This document shows, one piece after another, positions 20,183-30,794 of a stretch of 30,794 nucleotides of DNA (positions are counted from its first letter, which is position 1; each line of letters begins with the position of its first letter). The position numbers and the translations under genes were made by a program. The DNA comes from Hypsibius dujardini (Eukaryota; Tardigrada; Eutardigrada; Parachela; Hypsibiidae). The stretch is taken from assembly GCA_001579985.1 (NCBI GenBank), contig LRSR01005935.1, positions 1-30,794 of the forward strand. Reading direction: 5' to 3'. Below the pieces are notes generated by a model. That model was not told where the DNA came from and searched no databases. It saw nothing but the letters and a program-made list of their open reading frames with translations.

Positions 20183-23100
20183 ATGTATAAGAATGATCGA
20201 GCTCAACTATGGTTGACAGCTATCCTACATTGTGTGATTGTAAATGAAAGAGAAGCAGCGCCAGTGTCCCGTAAGTACATTCGAATGCATTGTTATTTTG
20301 GTCCACGCTTCCCAGTTCCCACACTGTTCTTTATGTGTCGTTTCATGGCAAAGTACTAGTAAGTTTAACAATAAAATCAAACTATGCAGACTCAACGATT
20401 GAATCCAGCTCACAACTGCTGAACACAAATTTATTCCAAGGAGATATTATGGGGCTGGAACGGGATGGCAGTCCGGAATCAAACGACATGATGGTAAAAA
20501 GATAAAATTCCCATCTCACTCATTAGTGGCAGGACTTATTTATATAATTTCAGTTTTCATGTTTGACTGTTTACAGGCGAAGAATGGCATCGCTGATGAT
20601 GCCTATCGGTGGCCAAAAGATGCGAACAACAGCACGGTTTCTATCCCTTACGTCATCTCACCAGCATTTCGTTAGTTTAACGAAACATACCATTCGCGCA
20701 ACGTATTGCTGAGCATGTATAAATTAACACTTACTCTTGTGTGTGATAGAACCGGAATCTATAAAAATCATCCAAAAAGCAATGAAAGCATTTGCTGACG
20801 ATACCTGTATCCGATTCACTCCGCGTACAACACAACCAAACTACCTAAAAATAATAGCACCCCTATTGTAAGTTTCGATACTAATTATAAGGCAAATACA
20901 AGTGCTAATGTAATGCACATTCTAACTTTCAGTGGATGCTCCTCGTATATCGGCCGGAAGGGTGGAGAACAATTTGTGCAGCTTTCAAGTAGGGATCAAG
21001 CTTTATAACCGTGAAAGCGGCAATTAGAGAGCAGGCGCAACTGGATTTTTACGTGGGAAGTGGAAATATAGAGAATTTACCACCTGCCACATGTAGAGGA
21101 CGTGATACGAAGCAAACAAGTGGGAAGTGTTACGTCGTTTGAACATTTTTTACGATTTTTAAATGGAAGATTTTTGAACAATCTCAAAGAAGAATGAACT
21201 ACATATTCATAGTTCAATCAGCAATATAGTGCAACTATGATAATTGAATCCTTCTAAAACGGTATGAACTACGGCGTGGTCTTCTCCCAATTAGAAGAAT
21301 GTTTCTAATGCCTAAGAAATGTTTGTAAGTAAGCTTTCTAAAATTATGATATTCTTGCTAAAACAAACGATTATATATATCGTGTAAAATAATATACAAA
21401 ATTTGCAAACACCGAAATTACAGCCGTAAGCTGGAAGTGATTAGAAATATTCTTCAAGTTTTGGGGCCAAACCAAATTCGCATTCTTGCTTTTCATCTCA
21501 CAGAGATTGATTTTTCAAGCAAAGAATTGATTTTTCTAAAAATAGTCACCATAGGTGGCAACCTTTAAAGTTGTTTCTTTTTATCAAAAAAAATGAAGTA
21601 GTTTTAAGCAAAAACAACTTCCACGGTGTGACTTGAGCTCTTGAGCGCCATGTGGCAGATATTAGCGGGCCGGAAGGACTTAATGTTCAACTGGTTCGGT
21701 TCTTCTTGCCACTTCCACCTCCGAGTTCTGAAGTTGTGCCTGCTTTCTATTACCGCTACATGTGAGTCGTGAGCCATAATTCCTTTTAATTTCATTGGCA
21801 GTGGCGTGTTTGCAGAAATTGGGCCTGATCGAGCATGAGTTGATGCACGCACTGGGTATAATGCTATAATGCGTCTCAAATATCATTAAACCTGCATTAC
21901 CTGAGTTGCAATTCTATAGGATTTTTTCACGAACAAGCTCGTGGGGACCGGGATGATTACGTGGACATTAATTACGCAAATATTGTCGCGAGTACGTCTG
22001 GCTTATCCACAAATGTTTTGTACTAAGTTAGGGCATTATTCAAAAGCCAAATCTGGAATCACTTAATGAATATAAATGTTATGTGTCGCTAAATTCAGAA
22101 ACAGTTTTGTTTTTTGAAGACAATTTTCTCTGATTCCATTTTTTTTGATTTTCACTATGAAAACAGATATTTTGAGAAGTAACCTTAATATAATATAATA
22201 ATATCTAAAAATCGTTATTTTTACAGTGATGATCGAAGAAAAAGGAATCTTGCAATGTGTTTTCAGGCTTTGAAATATCGTTACAAAAGCCCTTACCTAA
22301 TTTTGCCGCGGAATTATATTTTCTTGAGAACAAAAGTATAGGCTTGAATTGATATAATGTTCCTCAATGATTTCGCATGCGGCTTTTGTACAGCGCTTTA
22401 AATCCTTACTTAAGACGCTATACACACGTGGCCACAAGATAACGCTAACCAAGTTAAAGCCAAATTTCACTGGGTGCCAGCCAATTAGGGTGATCAAAGT
22501 TTGAGCCAATTTCGGTCACAGCGTGCCACTGCTTTTCTCATCGCTTGATTTCTTGATAAATGTACAGCCAAAAAAAATTCAACAAGCGGACTTTTGATAC
22601 AGAAAACTGTAGTAAAAAAAGGGGGCTTTTTATTAAAATTCCCCTTGTTGATTTTTGTTTTGGTTTTTTTGGCTGGACACTTACGGTAACCAAGAAATCA
22701 AGCGATAATAAAAGCAGTGGCATACTGTGGCCAAAAAGAGCTCAAACTCTGACCACCTTATTTGCTAGCACCCATTAAAAAGTTAGTTTTAACGTATTTA
22801 GCGCCATCTTGTAGCCACGTGTGTACAAACGCCGAATGCCGAATCATTTGGAATTATTTTATGTATTTAAGCCTATATTTTTCTACTGTTATACTAATTT
22901 TATTCTTATCTGGCAAGATAATTGCAGAGTCTGTTTCTTTTAGATGACACAGTACAGTTCGCCAAAGTTAGTAACAGCGTGACATTCGGTCAGGAATACG
23001 ATTTTGAGTCGGTGATGCATTATGAAAAGTATAGCTTTGCCATTGACAAGACCGTATGGACGATTCGGCCGAAGGATGACTCAAAAATCATTGGTCAACG

Positions 23101-25557
23101 CCTCACACTGAGCCCAACCGACATCAGTAAGATCAATCTCATGTACAATTGCGAGAACATCAATCCGGACAACGAACCAGCGGCCACTTCAACGCCTACA
23201 ACAATGGCCAAGATTTCAAAGCTGGCAGCGGTAGCAAATAGCAATAACGGTAGGTGATGCGATAAGCCCGATGACAATATTAGAGACGGTGCGGCTGTCA
23301 ATAAATGTAAAAAAATTCTGTCAAAAAAATTTAATCAAAGAAAAGATATCGGCGACCAAGCGAAATGTTGAGCCGTGCGCGTCAAAACCAGTGCCTGTGA
23401 TTGGTTCATTCGCATTTTTTTATTGTTGACAGCCCCGAATGCCTTGCAGCTCAACCAAATGCGATCAGCCAATTTAAACAATTCACATCAATTTTCCTTA
23501 ACAGCTCTGGCAGATCACTTTTTTAAACTCGGTCATGAAAACTTTTTTTACACATTTATTGATAGTAGCCATTGACGACCCAATCGCTTGCCGGTGTGCA
23601 GATTCTCAAGTTGGGCACTTAAGGAGAGGGGCGAATTTAATAGAAATAGAAAGAGCTACGTGTTGCTTTCGTACGCTCATGACGCCGCACACGGCTCTAT
23701 ACATGCTGAAGAGTCTATTGTTTATTCTTTGAGTGTCTGTCTACCGCCGCCTGCTATTCGAAGCCATAAAACAGCTTGTAAGATCTTGCCGCAATCAGCA
23801 AAATGTTTGAAACTGCAAAACTTAGGCAAAACCTGAATTCTCAGCCGCGTTCCATAGGCTTTACCAACTTTTACCAATTAAACGTTTCGGAAAGTGAAGT
23901 ATTTGTGAAAAATGTTCATCATAAAATTTGTTGAGTTTTCGTCTTTCGGGTTCCTCCTCTCCGATTCCGATTGAAGTTGGACGAAGATTAATAAGTTCTT
24001 TAAAAGTGACAAGTCACTTTTCGAATTCCGAATGAGTTGAATACATTTCAAAGATTTTGTCGGTCGCGATATCATCCTACGGGCTGTATCATAATCCGGC
24101 CACTAATTGAACAGAAAATGCCCTCCTTTCTCTGACTGCGTGGTCATACGGTGCTTTGTTCCACGTCGTATGCACATAGAGCCCTTTCAGTTCCGATCAA
24201 AAGTGTTCCTTCTCCTCTTATTACAAGTTTGACTGCACAATCATTCAATTACACTTATAGCGAGAGTGCGGCTTCGAGTTTTCGAAAGGTCCGCGACTAC
24301 TATCGCAAACAATAAAATGCAAAATATTCTTTAAAATCAGGCACAAAGCGAGTTTTGCTCAGAATTTACATGTGCTAATTACTGCATTGGGTAGCAAGCG
24401 GAGCAAGGGATCGGGGGCGCCTTGACCACAGTGGAAACATAAACGTCATTGAATGAAAGTGAGAAACTCTGTTTCAGCAATGAGGCTATTCTTTCAAGGC
24501 GGTGAATACAATTGTTTCCAAAACAATGAGTAAACATCGTTGTATCATTAAAAGTTTTTAAAAATTATCTTGCCCATTGCATACATTCCCTCAGTTGAAG
24601 ATAGCAAATCTTGTTCTTGCGACATGCAGTACTCACTAGTCAGTACTGAAATATATTCGTCACACGTTCTTCGAATTAATCAAAGTACACACACACTCAA
24701 GACTCTGTCTAGTCCGAATTAGCCGCCACTTATTCGAACGGGGCTGAAGCAATGCACATAGGTCAGTACGAAGAAAGGGTGGCTAATTTCGACCGGACAT
24801 AATTTTGGCCGTGTGTTAAACGAAAGCTACAAGATAATTACTGGCGAGTTTTGGATTTATGGACTGATTAATTGATTAGACCGTTGGCAGCTGACCACGC
24901 CCGAAAGTCAAATTGGGCGATGTTTTTCTTCCTCAGGTGGGACCGTAACTTCCGATCTGCCAGTGCCAGAGTACTTCTGCTACTTTTACACCAATTTGAC
25001 ATACAGTTGCAAAACGAAATGCGAAGCTAGTGGCGGGGAGACAGTCCCCAGCTTCACCTTTGAAGGGAATTTTCGCGGCGTGAAACAATTCTACGACATG
25101 GACTGCAAGGCAGATCTTCAACTTTCTTCCGAAAAGCGTTGGGAAATTGGTCCTAACTGTAAGGGAATTGAACGAACATCTTGCACAAGTACATGAATTG
25201 GAACCAATTACCAAAATTCAAATACTGAACGATAACATAATTGTAGCGCTGGTTCCGGTAATCTGGAGCACAAATGTAGAGGTTGAAATCTTGGCTACCT
25301 GTGCCTTCTACAAGAGCATGGACTTTAAATGCAGCGGAGTAACTGACTGTCAGAAATCGAATAACGAGAACCGGTGTGGCAGCACGGCGCTCTGGGCTGG
25401 TTCCTACTCGGGCTCACCTAACGAGGGTACAACTTCGGTTATTCAAAATACTGCTGCTTGCCTTCTGTTTACAAGTCGACTAATCAAATGTATTAAATTT
25501 TCAGAGCTCAAGCGGAACGGCACGATAGTAAAAACCCGGTCACCAAACCCTTGGTGA
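20183..25557 (+). CDS. Astacin-family zinc metalloprotease (M12A), secreted
   Basis: Secreted endopeptidase, made as a zymogen. Model of 448 aa; exons 20183-20270, 20390-20493, 20577-20670, 20750-20867, 20933-20988, 21802-21855, 21920-21991, 22944-23249, 24937-25158, 25247-25426, 25505-25557; nearly all introns are phase 1. Signal peptide 1-24 (hydrophobic LWLTAILHCVIV). The prodomain has FQGD, whose Asp48 is the expected aspartate switch blocking zinc. The catalytic domain starts near RWPK (75-78), with zinc site HELMHALGFFHE (165-176) and Met-turn SVMHY (218-222, Tyr222 the fifth ligand). Four Cys (115, 137, 156, 265) fit the two family disulphides. The C-terminal 180 residues are Cys-rich and match no EGF or CUB pattern I can see. 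If the donor at 25159 is not used, the protein ends at TGA 25194-25196 instead. Introns hold a foldback element and a family A repeat. Confidence 0.9.
22295..22925. mobile_element. Large foldback (inverted-repeat) element, about 630 bp
   Basis: Two imperfect arms, about 22315-22575 and 22650-22912, are reverse complements. Matching blocks include CGCTTGATTTCTTG, TTTGAGC, ACACGTGG, GCCACTGCTTTT, TATAGGCTT and, innermost, TCAACAAG with CTTGTTGA. The spacer is about 70 bp. It fills most of the astacin intron 21992-22943 and encodes no transposase. The left arm carries a 32-bp extra hairpin at 22392-22423. Probably an old non-autonomous transposon. Confidence 0.78.
23288..23600. repeat. Dispersed foldback MITE-like repeat, family A copy 2
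   Basis: Related to 16641-16938 and 26342-26625. The left end GTCAATAAATGTAAAAAAAT mirrors the right end, whose reverse complement begins ATCAATAAATGTGTAAAAAA; this is the clearest terminal inverted repeat in the family. It lies in the astacin intron 23250-24936. The rest of that intron (to 24936) shows no exon. Confidence 0.78.
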
Positions 25558-25965
25558 CTCCATCTAGACATTCGTTTTTACCGCGATATCTCCGAACACA
25601 AACTTCCTGGTGCCCCATCGTTGAAGTATTCGTTCGAACTTGTGGGTCTACATGTCTCCCCAATTTAGGTCCTCTTGGACCTCTTCCTCATGATCACATA
25701 TTATTATTATTTTTTATTATTATTATGGTGGTCTATCTACAGCTCCACCCGCTTAACGCTCCGACAATACTGAACGCGTCAGGGGTTATTTAGATTATTT
25801 AGTCTTGACAGAGGTCGAAAACCGAAACAGCACCAACAAGATCATAGTTGCAAAGTGAAAGTGTGCCCAAATTATCTGGGAGTAGCATTAGCCACTGAAA
25901 GATGCAAAATAATTCATGTTAAAGACCGGTTTATCAAACGCGAATATCGCCCGTTGTAGAGCTGC
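25558..25965. other. Spacer downstream of the astacin gene
   Basis: No gene is recognised. It contains a TTATTATTATT-type tract near 25700-25725. The 3' UTR of the astacin gene should lie here, but no clear AATAAA is present. Confidence 0.4.
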
Positions 25966-26220
25966 TTGGCAATGCAAGATTTCCTCACCTCGTCGTCGAT
26001 GAGTGGTCGTTACACTCTTCGCTACAGTGCAAACGAGTGTATGAGCCTTTGCTTGCACCAGTATACAGAGTGGATAAATGTCGGACTCCGCCGTGGTGCA
26101 TTGTCTGCAGTACAGAAACGGCACTGCTTCAGCCAAATCGACAGTCAATATTCTTGGACCTGCACATTTGAATCTCCGTTAGGCATCGATAAACGGAATT
26201 CATTCGATTATACTATGTAG
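25966..26220 (+). other. Cys-containing open frame, possible exon (unidentified)
   Basis: A plus-strand frame of 84 residues contains GRYTLRYSANECMSLCLHQ and then CFSQIDSQYSWTC, ending at TAG. Paired Cys spacing and aromatic content suggest a secreted Cys-rich or PAN-like segment, but similarity is too weak to name. A TTGTAG acceptor-like site precedes it at about 25960. It could be a fragment of another secreted protein gene or chance; the other two frames are also open over part of it. Confidence 0.25.
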
Positions 26221-26341
26221 TACATGCATAGTACACGAGTATAATGCAATGACCGTACAGCCAGACATCATTTGCAAAGTTCATCCAGGCATAGACGCAG
26301 AGGGGCAAGTCTTGACACTAGAGACAGCACGGTCATCAAGT

Positions 26342-26625
26342 TATGCTGTAAAAAACCAGTGTCGACGAAGTGTGTCAAAAAAGTTCTAGGAACGAGCAGG
26401 CAAAATGTTGACCGTACACGTTAATGCCAGGGCCTGTGATTGGTTTATTCGAACTTTTCGATTGTTGACAGCTCGGTTGCCTTACCACATAATCAAATGC
26501 GATCAGCTAATTTCCAAAATTCAATGATCGATTTCATTTGGCAGCTCCGGCTGTTCAAACACGTTCATCAATTTTTTTTATACAATTTGTTAATTGATGG
26601 CAAACGTTGACGACCGCAATGCCTC
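26342..26625. repeat. Dispersed foldback MITE-like repeat, family A copy 3
   Basis: Shares with copy 1 the right end GATGGCAAACGTTGACG and the central block CAAATGCGATCAGCTAATTT followed by AATTCAATGATCGA, a hairpin. Its left end is more degraded than in the other two copies. An ATG inside its right end opens a chance frame that runs to 26932. Confidence 0.75.
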
Positions 26626-27217
26626 TGCTGATTGTGATGAATCAACAAACCCACTGTCACTTTGTGTGAATTCGCAGCAAAAACTGCTCGAGGTATTGGG
26701 TGTAGTTGCCGTTGGCTTTATCTTAAGATGTGTGGTCAACCTGCACAAGAACTATACCATCCACCCATCACTCTTTGATCTCACGCGACAACACAAGTTG
26801 CTTCTTGAGACCGGCCCACTGATTCGAGGTATAATGATTTTTTCTCATCCATACAAGCAAGATAAACTAAAATATAGTAATCATGTTGTCCAAGGGGCAA
26901 GCCTTGTGGCCTTGGCCGTACCTTGTCTGTAAGCCAGGCTGTCATTCAACTTCAAATGTGATCCTCTTTCCAGGCAGGATAAAGATTCACGTTCGGATTC
27001 CGGTAATATCAGAGCTCATTTGCGCCTCTTAGAGTCACAGCACGTTTTGTCCATTTATTTTCTCTTATGCCTGAAATTTCTTGGTAATGTTATTTTCAGT
27101 CTACGTTCGTATTATTATTTTTTTGTTATTAGAACTATGATGGGCGTCATTTCTGTACTGATGCTTGCTTGATGTAGTTTGCATTGCAACACGCACCCTT
27201 GTTTTCTCCGTTCACAG
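26626..27217. other. Intergenic, with an unassigned open frame
   Basis: The frame continuing to 26932 contains LHKNYTIHPSLFDLTRQHKL before a possible GT donor at about 26828. I do not recognise it. Beyond 26940 there is nothing to support a gene. Confidence 0.3.
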
Positions 27218-27343
27218 TACAAAGGGATGCATCGCAATATTCTGCGTGTGACAAGCAAGGAACCATCCACGCGACTGTTGTTCTATCAGTATGAAATGAA
27301 GAACCGAAACTCGGTATTCTGGTTGTTGAGACATTATATAAAG
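27218..27343 (+). other. Isolated exon-like segment (unidentified)
   Basis: A 126-base, phase-0 open segment sits between a good acceptor (CTCCGTTCACAG) and donor (AAG|GTAATAG). It encodes 42 residues including STRLLFYQYEMKNRNSVFWL. The composition looks coding, but I recognise no family and could not connect it with confidence to another exon. The ABC transporter remnant next to it is on the opposite strand, so it does not belong to that gene. Confidence 0.3.
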
Positions 27344-27704
27344 GTAATAGTGAGAACAATCAATGTCTGGCCCTGACCTTTGATTCAATGCAAATAATGT
27401 GAATAGGGGAGGGATGAACAAACGAGATGACAATCAAATAAATGGGATGTTTACAGACCATACGGAGTATAACAGTAAAACAAATATTCTATTCTGTAAC
27501 GAAAAAACAAAACTAGGATGCGATTCCAGCATCCTTTGCGAGTCCAAAGAAAATTGAATTTCTGTCCTGGAGGAGCACTGTGGGCGCGTCGAATTCTTTT
27601 ATCCGTCCTTGGTCGAGGACCATTATTCTACACGACAAACAATAATAAAAGATTTGATGGCAGCACTTTCAACCTAAAAGAGATAAGATGCGAAGAGACA
27701 CTCA

Positions 27705-29187
<1,483 letters not shown>

Positions 29188-29196
29188 TTAGACCGA

Positions 29197-29262
29197 CGAC
29201 GGGCGGACGAGCGGGTGGACGGACGGGCGGACGGACGGGCGGACGGACGGACGCACTGAGGT
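29197..29262. repeat. GC-rich GGACGGGC minisatellite
   Basis: GGACGGAC and GGGCGGAC units repeat imperfectly just upstream of the surviving part of the ABCC remnant. It may mark the breakpoint where the 5' part of that gene was lost. Confidence 0.8.
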
Positions 29263-30261
29263 TTATAACGGACAGATAAATATAAGCTTTGGATTATGCT
29301 AATGATATCAAATGAATACCAAGCAAACGCGGCGATGACAACCCTCCATTACGCCATTAAAATATAACAGTACTACTGCTCCCTACTGTAGTTAATAGGG
29401 TTTGTCACGCGGGAAACGCGGGAAAATTGCATTACGGTGCATGGAGGGTGCCCAGAAGCACTTCCGTTTCTCTACACGCAGAGGTTTGATGATGCCGGAT
29501 CAAGTTGAAAGTAGCAAATGGGTGGCTTGATGATGATCGAGCCTTTGACAAATTGCGAACTATGGTAGAGAAATAATGTGTGAGATGTGAATACTCTGGT
29601 TCAGAACAGCTTGAAAAACTTGAAGTTATTGTGAGATGGGCAGCTTATTCCAGAATTGGCTGCCATTTCGGAGAAAAAGATCTCAAATTAGTGTTAAAGC
29701 TGCTCTCCTTCTTGCGGCAATTTCTCGCTATTGCAGCGACTACATTCACTTCACTTACATCATAGTAAAAGCTTTAATTCTCGTAGCGAGCGCAAGGAAT
29801 AAAATATTATCAATTTAGTCCACATTATTTCTACTTCTAAGAAGCAATTGACAAACGGTTCCCCGCGGAAGCAACAAAATTTATATGGAACCGACGAAAG
29901 CTGTTTGTATTATCTTATCGGTTTTTCAGGGACGGCATACTGCCCCGTTACTCCGATATAAAGCCCAGGTCCCTTTCGCCTCGTCGGACATGTCTCTAGT
30001 AGTCTTCTGGGTGAGACGTTGCTCACAGGTCATAACCCGCACAACATTTTTTAATTCTTAGTTTGCTGTACTCGCACCTTATTCTCTGAAGGGTTTGGTC
30101 CAACCGATTGCTAAAGACAGCAAGCAGGGTTAGTTACACTGAAATTCATGCCGTTTTTCTAAGTATTTTCATTCCTTCAAAGTTTACTGCAATGCAAAAA
30201 GTGCACGCTCTCGGCCTTAGCGAGGCTCACGAGGTTTTTCATTCTCTCTTCCGGCAAAAGT
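29263..30261. other. Intergenic, no gene recognised
   Basis: Short open frames on both strands are neither conserved-looking nor bounded by good splice sites. The start repeats about 24 bases found near 19139. Nothing else stands out. Confidence 0.45.
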
Positions 30262-30756
30262 TAAATCTGATTGAAAAGAGATCACAATTACTTCTGGCCT
30301 TTGTTGGCTGCAACAACTACTGTACTGCCGCCACCACTTGGTGCTGCTTTTTAGACCCACCCGTACATTATGACTGCACACAGTGCTTCACTGCAGTCAT
30401 AATATACGGTGGATTTAAAACGCAGCACCAAATGATCGCGACAGTACAGTACACCCATACCCGTTTTTCACAACACCATTTTCAGACAGAACAAAAATCA
30501 ATTTCAAAGTCAGATATCTTTGATGAAAAATATTCTTACAAATGCCTCTTGTTCCGGATCATCTTAACAGTTGTGGGGTGTGATTAACTTATTATTACTG
30601 TCCTATGACTGTGACTCGTATGAGCCCCCCCCCCCGACTTGAAATTTTTTCAAAAACTTCTTATCAGAGTTTGTGATGTGCTGGGGACCAATATACGCAT
30701 CCTGTTAATAAATAGGAATGGAAGGTTCAAAATATTCGAGAATTGTCCAAAGTCGA
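30262..30756. repeat. Dispersed repeat, family B copy 2, with MITE insertion
   Basis: Same orientation and order of blocks as 19378-19745. It differs by a 130-bp insertion at 30320-30449 and by an 11-base C run near 30625 where the first copy has two short CCCC groups. Similarity fades after about 30756. Confidence 0.88.
30320..30449. mobile_element. Palindromic MITE, 130 bp, TA target duplication
   Basis: It starts CTGTACTG and ends CAGTACAG, flanked by TA at 30318-30319 and 30450-30451. The arms are near-perfect reverse complements over about 58 bases (for example TTGGTGCTGC against GCAGCACCAA, and TTATGACTGCA against TGCAGTCATAA), around a loop of about 13 bases. The equivalent spot in family B copy 1 has a single TA and no insertion. 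TA duplication points to a Tc1/mariner-type transposase acting in trans; the element encodes nothing. Confidence 0.92.
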
Positions 30757-30794
30757 TCGAAAAACTAACGTTTTATAAAATGTTTTGAAATTCA

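Noticed and set aside
22297-22947. Small frames on both strands (22297-22509 minus, 22560-22947 plus)
   Set aside because: They are mirror images of each other through the foldback element and show no protein similarity.
26594-26932. 112-residue plus-strand frame beginning MMANVDD
   Set aside because: Its first codons lie in the family A repeat, whose related copy at 16905 has the same bases. The later part may be a separate exon but this ATG is not a supported start.
30108-30587. 159-residue plus-strand open frame
   Set aside because: It runs across the family B repeat and the whole MITE, so it cannot be a conserved coding sequence.

Overview
The window is animal nuclear DNA. Genes are split by GT-AG introns, mostly phase 1, and there are intron microsatellites, dispersed repeats and decaying gene copies. 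Protein families are typical metazoan ones: PLC-delta, secreted astacin, rhodopsin-like GPCR and ABCC transporter. Moderate GC and fairly short introns suggest an invertebrate. A small ecdysozoan such as a tardigrade or mite is only a guess, since nothing here fixes the phylum.

Left half (1-17085): three paralogous phosphoinositide-specific phospholipase C genes of the PLC-delta type (PH, EF-hands, X, Y, C2). Copy 1 lies on the minus strand and its 3' end runs off position 1. Copy 2 (4563-10064) and copy 3 (11431-17085) lie on the plus strand and are complete (787 and 814 aa). Copies 1 and 2 are head to head across about 965 bp; copies 2 and 3 are in tandem. Exon lengths 244, 130, 110, 94, 121, 486 and 89 nt recur between copies, so the set arose by local duplication. 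The copies then diverged. Copy 2 has lost two phosphate-binding residues and one intron, copy 1 has a 13-residue first EF loop, and copy 3 uses a GC donor. PLC introns carry several CTGT/ACAG arrays.

Middle (17086-20182): a Glu/Gln-rich reading frame is cut by a 341-bp LTR-like element with a near-perfect 5-bp target duplication. A minus-strand GPCR fragment (TM1-TM4) has an in-frame stop near its N-terminus. One copy of a dispersed repeat (family B) follows.

Right half (20183-30794): an eleven-exon astacin zinc metalloprotease gene (448 aa model) has a large foldback element in one intron and a MITE-like repeat (family A) in another. Beyond it are weak exon-like segments, a third family A copy, and an ABCC transporter pseudogene with several frameshifts, a stop and a missing part of TMD2. 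The window ends in a second family B copy carrying a 130-bp palindromic TA-flanked MITE; the family B copy at 19.4 kb preserves the empty site.

Functional theme: membrane phosphoinositide signalling (PIP2 to IP3 and DAG) next to secreted proteolysis, within a repeat-rich region where genes are being duplicated and lost.
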